Part shown: in pieces, positions 17,291 to 25,957 of the stretch | How the letters are laid out: every line of letters begins with the position of its first letter | How positions within the stretch are numbered: the first letter of the stretch is position 1 | Assembly (NCBI RefSeq): GCF_027924185.1 | Contig: NZ_BRVO01000001.1 | Location: 496,001 to 560,000 of the forward strand | DNA length: 64,000 bases | DNA from: Neptunitalea lumnitzerae | GTDB lineage: Bacteria; Bacteroidota; Bacteroidia; Flavobacteriales; Flavobacteriaceae | Reading direction: 5' to 3' | The notes under the pieces: generated by a model | The model's input: only the letters and a program-made list of their open reading frames with translations | Databases searched by the model: none | What the model was told of the DNA's origin: nothing | Position numbers and translations under genes: made by a program

Positions 17291-18331
17291 TTACTCCTTT
17301 TTGGAAATATAAGGTAAATAATCTGCTCTACCTTTTTTAAAGATTTTATTACTGTTATTTTTACCTTTTCGAAGCTTTTTCTGCTCTTCGTAAGGTAATG
17401 CAATAATTTCTTTACACTCTTCAGAACAACAATGATTCATTTTCTCTGCGCATTCTTCACACTGAATAAATAACAAATGGCAACCTTCGTTAGCACAATT
17501 TACATGCGTATCTGCTGGTTTACCACATTGATGACAATGTGCAATTACATCATCAGAAATTTTTTCGGCTCTGCGCTCGTCAAAAACAAAGTTTTTACCA
17601 ATAAACTTATTTTCAAGTCCTTCTTTTTCAACCTGTCTAAAGTAATTGATAATACCTCCCTCTAATTGGTATACCTGTTTAAAACCTTTATGCTTGTAAT
17701 ATGCACTAGCCTTTTCACATCTAATACCACCAGTACAGTACATTACCAATTTTTTATCTTCTTTATGCTCTTTCAGATCATCTTCAATAATATCTAAAGA
17801 ATCTCTAAAGGTATCCACATCTGGTGTTACAGCACCTTTGAAATGACCAATTTCACTTTCGTAGTGGTTACGCATATCAACCAACACCGTATCTGGATCT
17901 TCTAAAATTTCATTAAACTTAATAGCATTTAGGTGCACCCCTTTATTGGTTACATCAAATGTATCATCGTTTAAACCATCGGCTACAATTTTAGAACGCA
18001 CCTTCACTTTTAGTTTTAAAAACGAAAAATTATCTTGCTCAATAGCAATATTTAAACGTACATCTTTTAAAAAAGAAATGGTATCTAAATGGTCTTTAAA
18101 CTGCTGAAAGTTTTCTGCCGGAACCGATAATTGGGCATTAATACCCTCAGTGGCAATATAAATTCTACCCAACACTTCAATGCTATCCCAAAACAGGAAT
18201 AACGCATCTCTAAGTTCTTGCGGGTTTTCTATTTTAGCGTATTGATAGAAAGAGATTGTAAGTCGCTCTTTGCCGGCGGCTTCAATAAGTTCTGCTCTTT
18301 CTTTAGCGCTTAATGTATTGTACAGTTGCAT
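17291..18331 (-). CDS. trhO: tRNA uridine-34 hydroxylase TrhO (rhodanese-like)
   Basis: TrhO (formerly YceA, UPF0176) uses oxygen to hydroxylate U34 of certain tRNAs to ho5U. The N-terminal domain (about 1-110) is followed by a rhodanese domain with the active-site loop MYCTGGIRCEKA (C199). The C-terminal 70 residues carry a Cys-rich, zinc-binding-like region (CHQCGKPADTH, CEECAEKMNHCC). Length (346 aa) fits the family. It lies 50 bases downstream of the ferredoxin gene and has a promoter-like element of its own at 18377-18384. Confidence 0.92.
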   Translation of the reverse strand: MQLYNTLSAKERAELIEAAGKERLTISFYQYAKIENPQELRDALFLFWDSIEVLGRIYIATEGINAQLSVPAENFQQFKDHLDTISFLKDVRLNIAIEQDNFSFLKLKVKVRSKIVADGLNDDTFDVTNKGVHLNAIKFNEILEDPDTVLVDMRNHYESEIGHFKGAVTPDVDTFRDSLDIIEDDLKEHKEDKKLVMYCTGGIRCEKASAYYKHKGFKQVYQLEGGIINYFRQVEKEGLENKFIGKNFVFDERRAEKISDDVIAHCHQCGKPADTHVNCANEGCHLLFIQCEECAEKMNHCCSEECKEIIALPYEEQKKLRKGKNNSNKIFKKGRADYLPYISKKE

Positions 18332-18376
18332 GCTATACTAATTTTTAAGGTTAAAGAATATTGTAATATGTTAGTG

Positions 18377-18384
18377 CAAAGCTA
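18377..18384 (-). promoter_or_regulatory. promoter -7 element TAGCTTTG
   Basis: This is an exact TAnnTTTG match on the minus strand, overlapping the ferredoxin stop and about 46 bases upstream of trhO. It may let trhO and the radical SAM gene be expressed apart from trhP. Confidence 0.45.
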
Positions 18385-18612
18385 CACTTTTTTTGTAGTT
18401 ATAATTTTAACGGGACATGCCTTTTGGGCATTCACGCATTCCTCATAAATACTATCGTCTGGTGTTTTAAGGGTGTGAAAGCCCTTTTTATCTGTAGCAT
18501 GTAACAGCACACTCTTACCGTCTTTTTTAGACATTTGAAATTCAGCAGGTGCTAATTCTACACAGTAATTACACCCTATACATTTATCACGTTGCAGTGT
18601 AACTACTACCAT
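18382..18612 (-). CDS. single-cluster [4Fe-4S] ferredoxin
   Basis: The 76-aa protein has CIGCNYC at its start and ACPV near its end, giving the four ligands of one [4Fe-4S] cluster; the second cluster motif of bacterial 2[4Fe-4S] ferredoxins is absent. A KKDGKSVLL insertion separates the halves. Its ATG overlaps the trhP stop (TAATG), so translation is coupled. It may supply electrons to TrhP or to the radical SAM protein, but nothing in the sequence proves it. Confidence 0.88.
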   Translation of the reverse strand: MVVVTLQRDKCIGCNYCVELAPAEFQMSKKDGKSVLLHATDKKGFHTLKTPDDSIYEECVNAQKACPVKIITTKKV

Positions 18613-19853
18613 TATTGCGGTACTATTTTATAAAGTTTATCAGACAAACGAATTCTAAAATCTAACGGAATGGTACAAGAATCTCCTTTTTTTGCTACCT
18701 CTAATTTTTCATCGTTCACCATCATTTCGGTTAACTCTAACTCTTTTACACCCGTTGTTGGCCCCGTAATTAACAGCGTATCTCCTATTTTAATATCGTA
18801 GGCTTCTATTTTAAATTCGGCAATATTAGACTTCGGGAAATAATGCATTCCCTTACCAATATATAATTTCTTCTGGGTTGCTTGAGACCCTGGTCCATCA
18901 CTCCATTCACCTAACTTTTGCCCAAGGTAGTATCCATTCCAAAAACCACGGTTGTACACCTTTTCAAGTTCTTGCATCCAGTTAGCCACTTTTTCATCGT
19001 TATAGCTACCCTCGTAATACGCGTCTATAGCTTCTCTGTAGGTTTTAATAACCGTTGCAACATACTCAGGTGCTCTACCTCTACCTTCAATTTTAAGCAC
19101 CATGGCACCCGCATCTATTACTTGGTCTAAAATATCTAAGGTACATAAGTCTTTAGGAGACATCATATACTCGTTATCTATTTCAATTTCAAAACCACTT
19201 TCTTGGTCTATAACCGTATATTTTTTACGACAATTTTGCTTGCAAGCCCCACGGTTAGCCGAAGAGTTATGCGAGTGTAAGCTAAGGTAACACTTACCAG
19301 AAACCGCCATACACAATGCACCATGACCAAAAATTTCTACCTCAACTAAATTACCAGAAGGTCCTTTAATTTGTTCTTTCTCTATTTGATCACAAATTTT
19401 CTTCACTTGGCGTAAGCTTAACTCTCTACTCATTACCATGGTATCTGCAAACATGGCATAAAACTTAACCGTTTCAATATTGGTAATATTAATTTGAGTA
19501 GATATATGCACCTCCATACCAATTTGGCGAGCATAAGCAATTACTGCCTGATCCATAATTATAACCGCAGTAATATCCGCAGCTTTGGCTGCATCTAAAA
19601 CCGTTTTTATAATAGACAAATCATGATCGTAAACAATAGTATTTAAAGTAAGATAGGTACGTACATTTTTCTCTTTACAGCGTCTAGAGATTTCCTCTAA
19701 ATCTGCAATGGTAAAGTTAATACTTGCACGAGCTCGCATATTTAATTGCTCCACTCCAAAATAAACAGAATCCGCTCCATTATCCAACGCTGCCTGTAAA
19801 CTCTCAAAGTTTCCGGCAGGCGCCATCAATTCAATTTTTCCAGTAGGTGTCAT
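18612..19853 (-). CDS. trhP: TrhP-like U32 family tRNA hydroxylation protein
   Basis: The start is placed at 19853 (MTPTGKIELMAPAG) because the longer frame begins with a TTG inside the -7 element at 19875-19882. The U32 signature EIFGHGALCMAVSGKCYLS provides C181 and C188; C204 and C208 follow in RGACKQNC. These four Cys match the iron-sulfur ligands known for the family. YMMSPKDLCTLDIL and KIEGRGRAPEYV are further hallmarks. TrhP (YegQ) makes ho5U34 in tRNA using prephenate. The C-terminal beta domain is present. The related RlhA acts on rRNA but is longer, so TrhP fits better. Confidence 0.87.
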   Translation of the reverse strand: MTPTGKIELMAPAGNFESLQAALDNGADSVYFGVEQLNMRARASINFTIADLEEISRRCKEKNVRTYLTLNTIVYDHDLSIIKTVLDAAKAADITAVIIMDQAVIAYARQIGMEVHISTQINITNIETVKFYAMFADTMVMSRELSLRQVKKICDQIEKEQIKGPSGNLVEVEIFGHGALCMAVSGKCYLSLHSHNSSANRGACKQNCRKKYTVIDQESGFEIEIDNEYMMSPKDLCTLDILDQVIDAGAMVLKIEGRGRAPEYVATVIKTYREAIDAYYEGSYNDEKVANWMQELEKVYNRGFWNGYYLGQKLGEWSDGPGSQATQKKLYIGKGMHYFPKSNIAEFKIEAYDIKIGDTLLITGPTTGVKELELTEMMVNDEKLEVAKKGDSCTIPLDFRIRLSDKLYKIVPQ

Positions 19854-19874
19854 ACTATTTCCAATTTCAGGGCG

Positions 19875-19882
19875 CAAAGATA
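19875..19882 (-). promoter_or_regulatory. promoter -7 element TATCTTTG of the trhP operon
   Basis: This is an exact TAnnTTTG match, 21 bases upstream of the ATG at 19853, giving a leader of about 15 bases. The -33 box is weak. Confidence 0.6.
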
Positions 19883-19990
19883 CAAATTAGAATGTTAAAA
19901 TTGTATATATCTTATTTTCAAGCACTCAGCAACATAATTAAGCTAACCCACAGAGTGTTAATTTATTAGATTCATTCTCTATAAAAACCA

Positions 19991-20140
19991 AAAAGCGCTA
20001 CCAAAAAAATTTCAGTAGCGCTTTTCGCAGCTAATTCGTTAATACTAAATTCATATATCTGAATATTATTAACGAATAGCTATCCTCCATCTAACTTACA
20101 GCTTATAACCATATAAACTGTAAGAAATCCGTTTCCGGAT
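19991..20140 (-). ncRNA. cluster of hairpins upstream of recA, possible structured RNA
   Basis: Four hairpins follow one another. H1, 19991-20025: AAAAGCGCTAC / GTAGCGCTTTT, with its better T-run on the minus strand. H2, 20030-20080: a 14-bp stem with one bulge (GCTAATTCGTTAATA / TATTAACGAATAGC) capped by a 5-bp stem. H3, 20095-20124: CTTACAG / CTGTAAG. H4, 20127-20140: ATCCG / CGGAT. No protein gene ends here, so H1 as a terminator implies a minus-strand transcript starting upstream. No clear minus promoter was found. A leader element of recA read on the plus strand is the alternative. The rest of 19883-20275 shows nothing else. Confidence 0.35.
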
Positions 20141-20275
20141 AACATTTTTCTTCTTAAATACCTCATACTTCTCACTCCATTTACTCTATAGATGCGTAAA
20201 ATACCAAAAGGTTGCGTACCTATTATTGTATTCTGATAAAAGAAATAGTATTTTAGCCAGCATAAAAAGGACAAT

Positions 20276-21283
20276 ATGAGCTCAGAAAAAGACGCTAAAT
20301 TAAAAGCATTAAAACTAACTTTAGATAAATTAGATAAAACTTACGGAAAGGGTACCGTAATGAAAATGGGCGATAGCGCTGTAGACCAAATAGAAGTGAT
20401 ACCTACCGGATCTATTGGTTTAGATATTGCTTTAGGTGTTGGTGGTTACCCTAAAGGTAGAGTTATTGAAATTTTTGGACCTGAATCTTCTGGTAAAACA
20501 ACCCTTACCTTACATGCTATTGCAGAAGCGCAAAAAGCAGGAGGTATTGCAGCATTTATTGATGCAGAACACGCATTTGATAGATTTTATGCTCAAAAAC
20601 TTGGTGTTGATATTGATAACCTGATTATTTCGCAACCAGACCATGGTGAACAAGCACTTGAAATTGCTGATAACTTAATTAGATCTGGTGCTATTGATAT
20701 TGTTATTGTTGACTCGGTAGCAGCACTTACTCCTAAAAGTGAAATTGAAGGAGAAATGGGAGACTCTAAAATGGGACTTCATGCACGTTTAATGTCTCAG
20801 GCATTACGAAAACTTACGGCTTCTATTAGCAAAACACATTGTACCGTTATATTTATTAACCAGTTACGTGAAAAGATTGGAGTTATGTTTGGTAACCCAG
20901 AAACAACCACTGGTGGTAACGCATTAAAATTTTATGCTTCGGTACGTTTAGATATTAGACGATCTACACAAATTAAAAGCTCTGAAGGTGATGTGGCTGG
21001 TAACAAAACCCGTGTAAAAGTGGTTAAAAACAAAGTGGCACCACCATTTAAGTCTGCAGAGTTTGACATTATGTATGGGGAAGGTATTTCTAAAGTTGGA
21101 GAAATTCTAGACATTGGTGTAGAATATGAAATAATTAAGAAAAGTGGTTCGTGGTTTAGTTATGGCGATAGCAAACTAGGCCAAGGTAGAGATGCTGTTA
21201 AAAGTCTCTTACAAGACAATCCGGAACTATTAGAAGAACTGGAAGCAAAAATAAAAGAAGCCCTTCAAACGGTTAACTCATAA
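20276..21283 (+). CDS. recA: recombinase RecA
   Basis: RecA forms filaments on single-stranded DNA and drives homologous recombination and the SOS response. The Walker A motif GPESSGKT is at about residues 68-75, followed by [11 protein letters not shown], the Walker [13 protein letters not shown], loop L1 (IEGEMGDS) and [21 protein letters not shown] at loop L2. The 335-aa length is standard. It is monocistronic, with a strong terminator nine bases after the stop. No LexA-type box was recognised upstream; instead there is a run of hairpins. Confidence 0.98.
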   Translation: MSSEKDAKLKALKLTLDKLDKTYGKGTVMKMGDSAVDQIEVIPTGSIGLDIALGVGGYPKGRVIEIFGPESSGKTTLTLHAIAEAQKAGGIAAFIDAEHAFDRFYAQKLGVDIDNLIISQPDHGEQALEIADNLIRSGAIDIVIVDSVAALTPKSEIEGEMGDSKMGLHARLMSQALRKLTASISKTHCTVIFINQLREKIGVMFGNPETTTGGNALKFYASVRLDIRRSTQIKSSEGDVAGNKTRVKVVKNKVAPPFKSAEFDIMYGEGISKVGEILDIGVEYEIIKKSGSWFSYGDSKLGQGRDAVKSLLQDNPELLEELEAKIKEALQTVNS

Positions 21284-21291
21284 TATTTTAC

Positions 21292-21324
21292 AAATCCCGA
21301 AATAAATATTTCGGGATTTTTTTT
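21292..21324 (+). terminator. recA terminator
   Basis: AAATCCCGAAATA / TATTTCGGGATTT hairpin followed by a run of eight T's. Confidence 0.9.
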
Positions 21325-21394
21325 ACCTCATACGCAACCTTTCCCTAATTTGTGTATCTACAAGAAAATAGAATAATATTAATTGATAGTTTTA

Positions 21395-21838
21395 ATGAAA
21401 AAGTTTTTTAAACCCATGAAGAAGTTTCTAGTTTTATTTGTTGCTGCGTTACTTACTTTTTCCTGTTCTTTGGATGATGATGACACGGTAGACTACCATT
21501 TTGAATTTATTGGAGCTGATTATGTTGAATTTCCAGCAGAAGACATGCACGTAAACAGTAGTTACCCTGTTACTCTTTATTACACGCTTCCGAATACATG
21601 TTATTACATTAACGGAATAGATTATAATTATACCAGTGATTTTGAAAGAGTAGTTTCTTTAGTAGCTACTGTATACAACAATAACAATTGTGAACCTACA
21701 GATGGCTCAACACTAAACGATTCTTTCACATTTAGACCACTTTACGCAGGTACATACACCTTTAATTTTATAAGCGGTATAGATGAATCTACCGGTGAAT
21801 ATACCTACCTAACATACGAGGTAGAAGTTTTAGAATAA
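21395..21838 (+). CDS. small uncharacterised lipoprotein
   Basis: The signal MKKFLVLFVAALLTFSC is clear; the start may be the ATG at 21395 or the one at 21416, which gives the more typical signal length. A still longer TTG start at 21383 is unlikely. After the lipid Cys come four Asp (CSLDDDD) and a beta-rich domain of about 120 residues with two further cysteines (TCYYI, NNNCEP). The end, GTYTFNFISG...YLTYEVEVLE, looks like an Ig-like fold. I know no family. The sigma factor gene starts 40 bases downstream, so it might belong to that unit. Confidence 0.6.
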   Translation: MKKFFKPMKKFLVLFVAALLTFSCSLDDDDTVDYHFEFIGADYVEFPAEDMHVNSSYPVTLYYTLPNTCYYINGIDYNYTSDFERVVSLVATVYNNNNCEPTDGSTLNDSFTFRPLYAGTYTFNFISGIDESTGEYTYLTYEVEVLE

Positions 21839-21878
21839 ACATTACACAGTAACCTGCTAACCTTAAACACCAAAACTA

Positions 21879-22433
21879 TTGAGTTTAGAACAACTCATTA
21901 CAGCTTGTAAAAAGGGCGAGAGAAAAGCCCAACACCAGCTTTACCAATTATTTGGTAGCAGGCTGTATTCGGTTTGTTTAAAGTATTCAAGAAATAAAGA
22001 GGAAGCAGAGGACAACTTACAAGACAGTTTTTTGGTGATTTTTAAAAAAATAGATCAATACAAAAGCAAAGGTGCTTTTGAAGGTTGGCTGAAAAGAATC
22101 ACCATTAATACTTGCTTGCAGAAGTATAGAAATCAGGGCGTTTTTGATATTATCCCTAATAGAGATATTGAAGACGAAGATATTTCAATTGATTTTGATG
22201 ACGAGTCAAGATTTAGTCTTGAATATCTATTACAACTAATTCAAGAGTTACCTAACCGTTACAGATTAGTATTTAACTTGTATGTATTAGACGGATATTC
22301 ACACAAAGAAATTGCCGATACGCTTCAAATTTCTGAAGGTACTTCTAAGTCTAATTTAGCACGCGCTAGAATGGCTTTGAAACAACGTATTGAAGAAGAT
22401 GAATTGGTAAAAAAAAAGAGTAATACACTGTAA
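21879..22433 (+). CDS. ECF-type sigma-70 family factor
   Basis: The start is a TTG (MSLEQLITACKKGE). Region 2 (about 5-75) has the SRNKEEAEDNLQDSFLVIFK and GAFEGWLKRITINTCLQKYR blocks; region 4 (about 120-175) has LPNRYRLVFNLYVLDGYSHK and the helix-turn-helix EIADTLQISEGTSKSNLARA. The 184-aa length is that of an extracytoplasmic-function sigma factor. Its stop overlaps the start of the next gene (TAATG), so the two proteins are made together, as is usual for sigma and anti-sigma pairs. Confidence 0.92.
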   Translation: MSLEQLITACKKGERKAQHQLYQLFGSRLYSVCLKYSRNKEEAEDNLQDSFLVIFKKIDQYKSKGAFEGWLKRITINTCLQKYRNQGVFDIIPNRDIEDEDISIDFDDESRFSLEYLLQLIQELPNRYRLVFNLYVLDGYSHKEIADTLQISEGTSKSNLARARMALKQRIEEDELVKKKSNTL

Positions 22434-24043
22434 TGGAGAATGATGAAAAAAACATAGACAGACTCTTTCAGGAACGCTTCAAAGATTTTGAAGCCTTTCC
22501 AGAAGAAGCTGTTTGGGATAATATTCAGGCAAAGCTTGATGAAGAGGACGACTCCAAAAAAACTCCTTTGATTCCGTGGTGGCTAGGCAGATCTGCTGCA
22601 ATAGCGTTGCTACTTATTGGCCTTGGATTAATGACCTACTTTTTACCCTCGGTAAATACACAGGATATTGAAGTTGTTGATACCCCTACTAATTCTAAAA
22701 TGGATATCAACACTTCTACAAACAAAAATATTGATTCTACTACAGAAGATGCTGTAGTAACTTCTAACACAGAAGAAACTACTAATAATATACCAGAATC
22801 AATAAATAGTAAGGTAGGCAGTATTGAAGGCGCAACCACCAATGCAACGGTTAGTAAGCAAAATGAAGAGGTTGTTTACACAGACAAAAACACCTTTAAT
22901 ACTGGCAAAAATGCGAGTAGAAAATACACGTTTCAGAAGAATAATTATAGTGCTAAATACAGTGATGATAAAGCATTTAAAACAAAACAACCTTTTGACT
23001 ATCCTACAAACACTAACACCGATAATGAAGAGGTAATAGCTACCATTACAACTACCGAAAACACTAAAAACAAAGAATCTCAGAAAGCCCCTATTGTAAC
23101 CAACGAAGAGCTTCTGAATAATAATTTTGTGATAGACACTAATCAGGTTGTTAAAACCAATTCGGCTATTGCACTGGCTACTGTAGACTCTATCATAGCT
23201 GCCGAAGATGAAGAAGAGGCGTTAACCCTTGAGGAAGCTATTAAGTTACAAGAAGATAAATACAAAGATGAGGACGAAGAAGAGGAAGAGGATGATGTTG
23301 CTGGAATGAAAAAATGGAGTGTAAACCCTAATGTAGCGCCTGTGTATTTTAATTCATTCTCTAACGGATCGCCTATTAGTTCTGAGTTTGCCGGCAACAC
23401 CAAAAATGGTAACTTAAACATGAGTTATGGTGTAAACGTAGGGCTGCAAGTAAACAAAAAATTGAAGATACGATCTGGTATTAACAAGGTAGAATACGGA
23501 TACACTACTGATGATATTTATTTCACTAATAGTGTGACCAACTCAAAATCTGTAAGCTCTATTAATTACTCTAATTCTGGAGCAACAGTTTTACTTACTA
23601 ACAATTCTACCAACTACAGTGCTAGTCCTAACCCAAATGGCGGACTTATAGATGTATCTGAATCAAGTGCTTCTGTAGAAAAATCTAGAGGTTCTTTAAT
23701 ACAAAATATGAACTACTTAGAGTTCCCAGTTGAATTAGAATATAGCATTGTAAATAAAAAATTAGGGATTAACGTTATTGGTGGAGTAAGTACCTTACTA
23801 TTAAGTAACGATGAAATACTATTAGAGTCTGACGGACTTGTTACCAATATTGGAAACGCTAATAATATAAACGACCTTAATTTTAGTACAAATATTGGGC
23901 TTGGTATTGACTATAAGTTCACAGACCAGTTGCTTTTTAACATAGAGCCCATGTTTAAATATCAATTAAATACATTTTCTGATGATAACGGGTTTAACCC
24001 ATATTCATTAGGATTATATACCGGTTTTAGTTTTAGGTTTTAG
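22433..24043 (+). CDS. membrane-anchored protein with C-terminal outer-membrane beta-barrel (putative anti-sigma fusion)
   Basis: There is no cleavable signal. Residues 1-53 are charged and would be cytoplasmic (FPEEAVWDNIQAKLDEED). One helix lies at 54-72 (SAAIALLLIGLGLMTYFLP). Residues 73-292 are a Thr/Asn/Glu-rich, probably disordered linker ending in an acidic run (DEDEEEEEDD). Residues 293-536 look like a PorT/OmpW-like barrel with alternating strands and a C-terminal Phe (TGFSFRF), the usual BAM signal. Coupled to the sigma gene, the N-terminal part is probably an anti-sigma region. Similar sigma-linked barrel proteins occur in Flavobacteriaceae, but I know of no characterised one. Confidence 0.7.
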   Translation: MENDEKNIDRLFQERFKDFEAFPEEAVWDNIQAKLDEEDDSKKTPLIPWWLGRSAAIALLLIGLGLMTYFLPSVNTQDIEVVDTPTNSKMDINTSTNKNIDSTTEDAVVTSNTEETTNNIPESINSKVGSIEGATTNATVSKQNEEVVYTDKNTFNTGKNASRKYTFQKNNYSAKYSDDKAFKTKQPFDYPTNTNTDNEEVIATITTTENTKNKESQKAPIVTNEELLNNNFVIDTNQVVKTNSAIALATVDSIIAAEDEEEALTLEEAIKLQEDKYKDEDEEEEEDDVAGMKKWSVNPNVAPVYFNSFSNGSPISSEFAGNTKNGNLNMSYGVNVGLQVNKKLKIRSGINKVEYGYTTDDIYFTNSVTNSKSVSSINYSNSGATVLLTNNSTNYSASPNPNGGLIDVSESSASVEKSRGSLIQNMNYLEFPVELEYSIVNKKLGINVIGGVSTLLLSNDEILLESDGLVTNIGNANNINDLNFSTNIGLGIDYKFTDQLLFNIEPMFKYQLNTFSDDNGFNPYSLGLYTGFSFRF

Positions 24044-24088
24044 TTAGGTTAGGTTAGATTATTCGTAAAAAGTGATGATGACCTAAAT

Positions 24089-24120
24089 ATGCCTCTGAGT
24101 TCTTCAGGGGCATTTTTTTT
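24089..24120 (+). terminator. terminator of the sigma/beta-barrel operon
   Basis: ATGCCTCTGA / TCAGGGGCAT hairpin followed by a run of T's, about 45 bases after the stop. Confidence 0.8.
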
Positions 24121-24205
24121 GCGTCATAACCATTACAACCTAAAATAATAGCATTTACAAGCCTTCTACTATCCATTTACTTATTTTACTAGAAAGAACA
24201 GCTAG

Positions 24206-24952
24206 CTACTTCATTAGTTTTTCTAAGGTCTCTAAAATTACTTCATAGGTACTACGCTTTAAAGTTTCCTTATCCTCTTTAGTAGCACCGCTAGTTTCTA
24301 TAAAAGGAAGCACCTGCGCTCTACAAATACCAGGAGACCCCTTAAAAAACACATAAGGAAAACGCTTTTTATTATCAGGAAAAGCAATAGGCACTATAGG
24401 TATTTGGTACTCTATAGCAAGTCTAAAAGCACCATCTTTAAAACTATCTAATACTACATCATAATCGTCGGGAACGCCTCCTTCTGGGAAAATACATATA
24501 CTCAACCCACTATTTAAACGTTCTTTTGCCTTTTTATAAACAGCAGACCTGCTACCAGCGCTACTTCTGTCTACCAAAATACATACACGCTTATAAAAGA
24601 AACCAAACACAGGTATTTTAGCTAATTCTTGCTTACCCACAAATACAAAAGGACTTTTAGACACCTTCAGCATTAGCATAATATCTAACATACTGGTATG
24701 GTTAGCAACAAGCATGTAGCTTTTACCACTTTCAAGTGATTGATTATAACGTATTCTTTGGTAACAACCCATTCCATAAATAATAATATTTGCCCATATA
24801 TTACGTGCAATCCAAAAGAAAGCAGGGTACCACTTTTCTTTAGAACTAAGCACCAATAATATTGGAAAAAAGATAAGAATAGGAACTGCCACTAACGTAT
24901 AAAACCATATACGCCACAACAAAATACCAAAAGCTTTTATGAGTTTAACCAT
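24206..24952 (-). CDS. plsC: 1-acyl-sn-glycerol-3-phosphate acyltransferase
   Basis: PlsC adds the second acyl chain in phospholipid synthesis at the inner membrane. An N-terminal hydrophobic segment (about 10-35) is followed by the HX4D motif in NHTSMLD and by IFPEGGVPD, the substrate-binding block. A second acyltransferase motif, VGKQELAKIPVFG, lies between them. The 248-aa length is normal. It begins 34 bases after the stop of the minus-strand gene at 24987 and may be co-transcribed with it. Confidence 0.9.
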   Translation of the reverse strand: MVKLIKAFGILLWRIWFYTLVAVPILIFFPILLVLSSKEKWYPAFFWIARNIWANIIIYGMGCYQRIRYNQSLESGKSYMLVANHTSMLDIMLMLKVSKSPFVFVGKQELAKIPVFGFFYKRVCILVDRSSAGSRSAVYKKAKERLNSGLSICIFPEGGVPDDYDVVLDSFKDGAFRLAIEYQIPIVPIAFPDNKKRFPYVFFKGSPGICRAQVLPFIETSGATKEDKETLKRSTYEVILETLEKLMK

Positions 24953-24986
24953 AAAAGCAAATGTAATAAAACCATTACAGGTAGAA

Positions 24987-25652
24987 CTAATTTATTTGTT
25001 CTACCGTAAAATAGGTATCTTGTATGCTATTACTAATAGTTGCAGAACCACCAATACCAAGTGATAACGTGGTGCCATAATAAAAAGAAATCTCATCGCC
25101 AGGGCTAAGCTCTACCATAGTAGTAGCCACCATATATTCATTCAAACTTAAAACGGGAGAGCTTGTAGCAATTGCTACTCCATTTTTTCTAATAGCTATA
25201 TAAGGTATTAAGGAAATAGAAAGTCCGCTTGTAACATATTTATATTGTAAATAAATCTTATATATACCTGCTTTATCTATATCAAAAACATGATTTACAG
25301 TGTCGTACTGACCTTTAGTATCAAAAACAATATTGGTAAACTGTAACTTTTTCCACGTAAGCACACTAGCATTTACCAAAGCTAAAGAACTAGTTAAACC
25401 ACCTTTAGCAGCTGTACGCACAGAACTATAATACACATCTTCTGCACTTACTCTTTTTACAAAACCATTTCCATTAACCACTAAAATAGAATCCGCAGCA
25501 GCAGCTGTTGAACCCTGTGGTGTATCTACAATTCTTAAATCTCCATTAACATCTAAAGTTGCTAACGGATCTGTTGTGTCAATCCCTACCTGTGCTGTTA
25601 CTGTTAAACAAGTAGTGATAAATAAACCTATACAAGTAATAATTTTTTTCAT
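24987..25652 (-). CDS. secreted protein with C1q/TNF-like C-terminal domain
   Basis: A signal peptide (about 1-20, ending TVTAQ) precedes VGIDTTDPLATLDVNGDLRI, a motif very common in flavobacterial secreted and tail-fibre-like proteins. The C-terminal part (about 85-221) has the strand pattern of a C1q-like jelly roll: FDIDKAGIYKIYLQYKY, YIAIRKNGVAIATSS, VELSPGDEISFYYG. There is no T9SS sorting domain. The function is unknown; surface binding is a guess. Promoter elements are not obvious. Confidence 0.6.
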   Translation of the reverse strand: MKKIITCIGLFITTCLTVTAQVGIDTTDPLATLDVNGDLRIVDTPQGSTAAAADSILVVNGNGFVKRVSAEDVYYSSVRTAAKGGLTSSLALVNASVLTWKKLQFTNIVFDTKGQYDTVNHVFDIDKAGIYKIYLQYKYVTSGLSISLIPYIAIRKNGVAIATSSPVLSLNEYMVATTMVELSPGDEISFYYGTTLSLGIGGSATISNSIQDTYFTVEQIN

Positions 25653-25957
25653 ATCGCAATTAATAAGGGTTAAAAAACTCTAGCGGGGGAATGAAAAAAT
25701 CAATAAATCAGGGGGTGTTAACATCCTTAATAAATTAAGGTACACATCTCTTATTGGTGGGAATAGGTGTTTAAGATTTTAATTGCTTGTTACAAACAAT
25801 TGACCGTCTTTTTAGAGGGAAAAAACTTTAAAAGTGTAAAAACTAACATTTTTTACTTTTGAAGTCTTGTTACTAAAATAGTAAAAAAAATCATATAAAA
25901 CTTACGTTTAGAAATTTTTTTGCCGTTTTTTTGTAGTTAAAATAAAAGATCTAGATT
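25653..25957. promoter_or_regulatory. divergent intergenic region with trpS promoter and a palindrome
   Basis: An exact -7 element, TACTTTTG (25854-25861), lies about 100 bases upstream of trpS, so the trpS leader is long for this organism. A 16-base palindrome, CCTTAATAAATTAAGG, is at about 25725-25740, nearer the divergent minus-strand gene. No Trp-rich leader peptide or T-box-like structure was recognised. Confidence 0.45.

Noticed and set aside
20080-20274. 64-aa minus-strand open frame upstream of recA
   Set aside because: It has no recognisable start region or motif, and hairpins occupy much of its length. It may be part of a non-coding transcript instead.
22636-23421. Minus-strand open frames rich in Ser and Val inside the beta-barrel gene
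   Set aside because: These are shadows of the Thr/Glu-rich linker; the acidic run appears as a poly-Ser stretch on the other strand.
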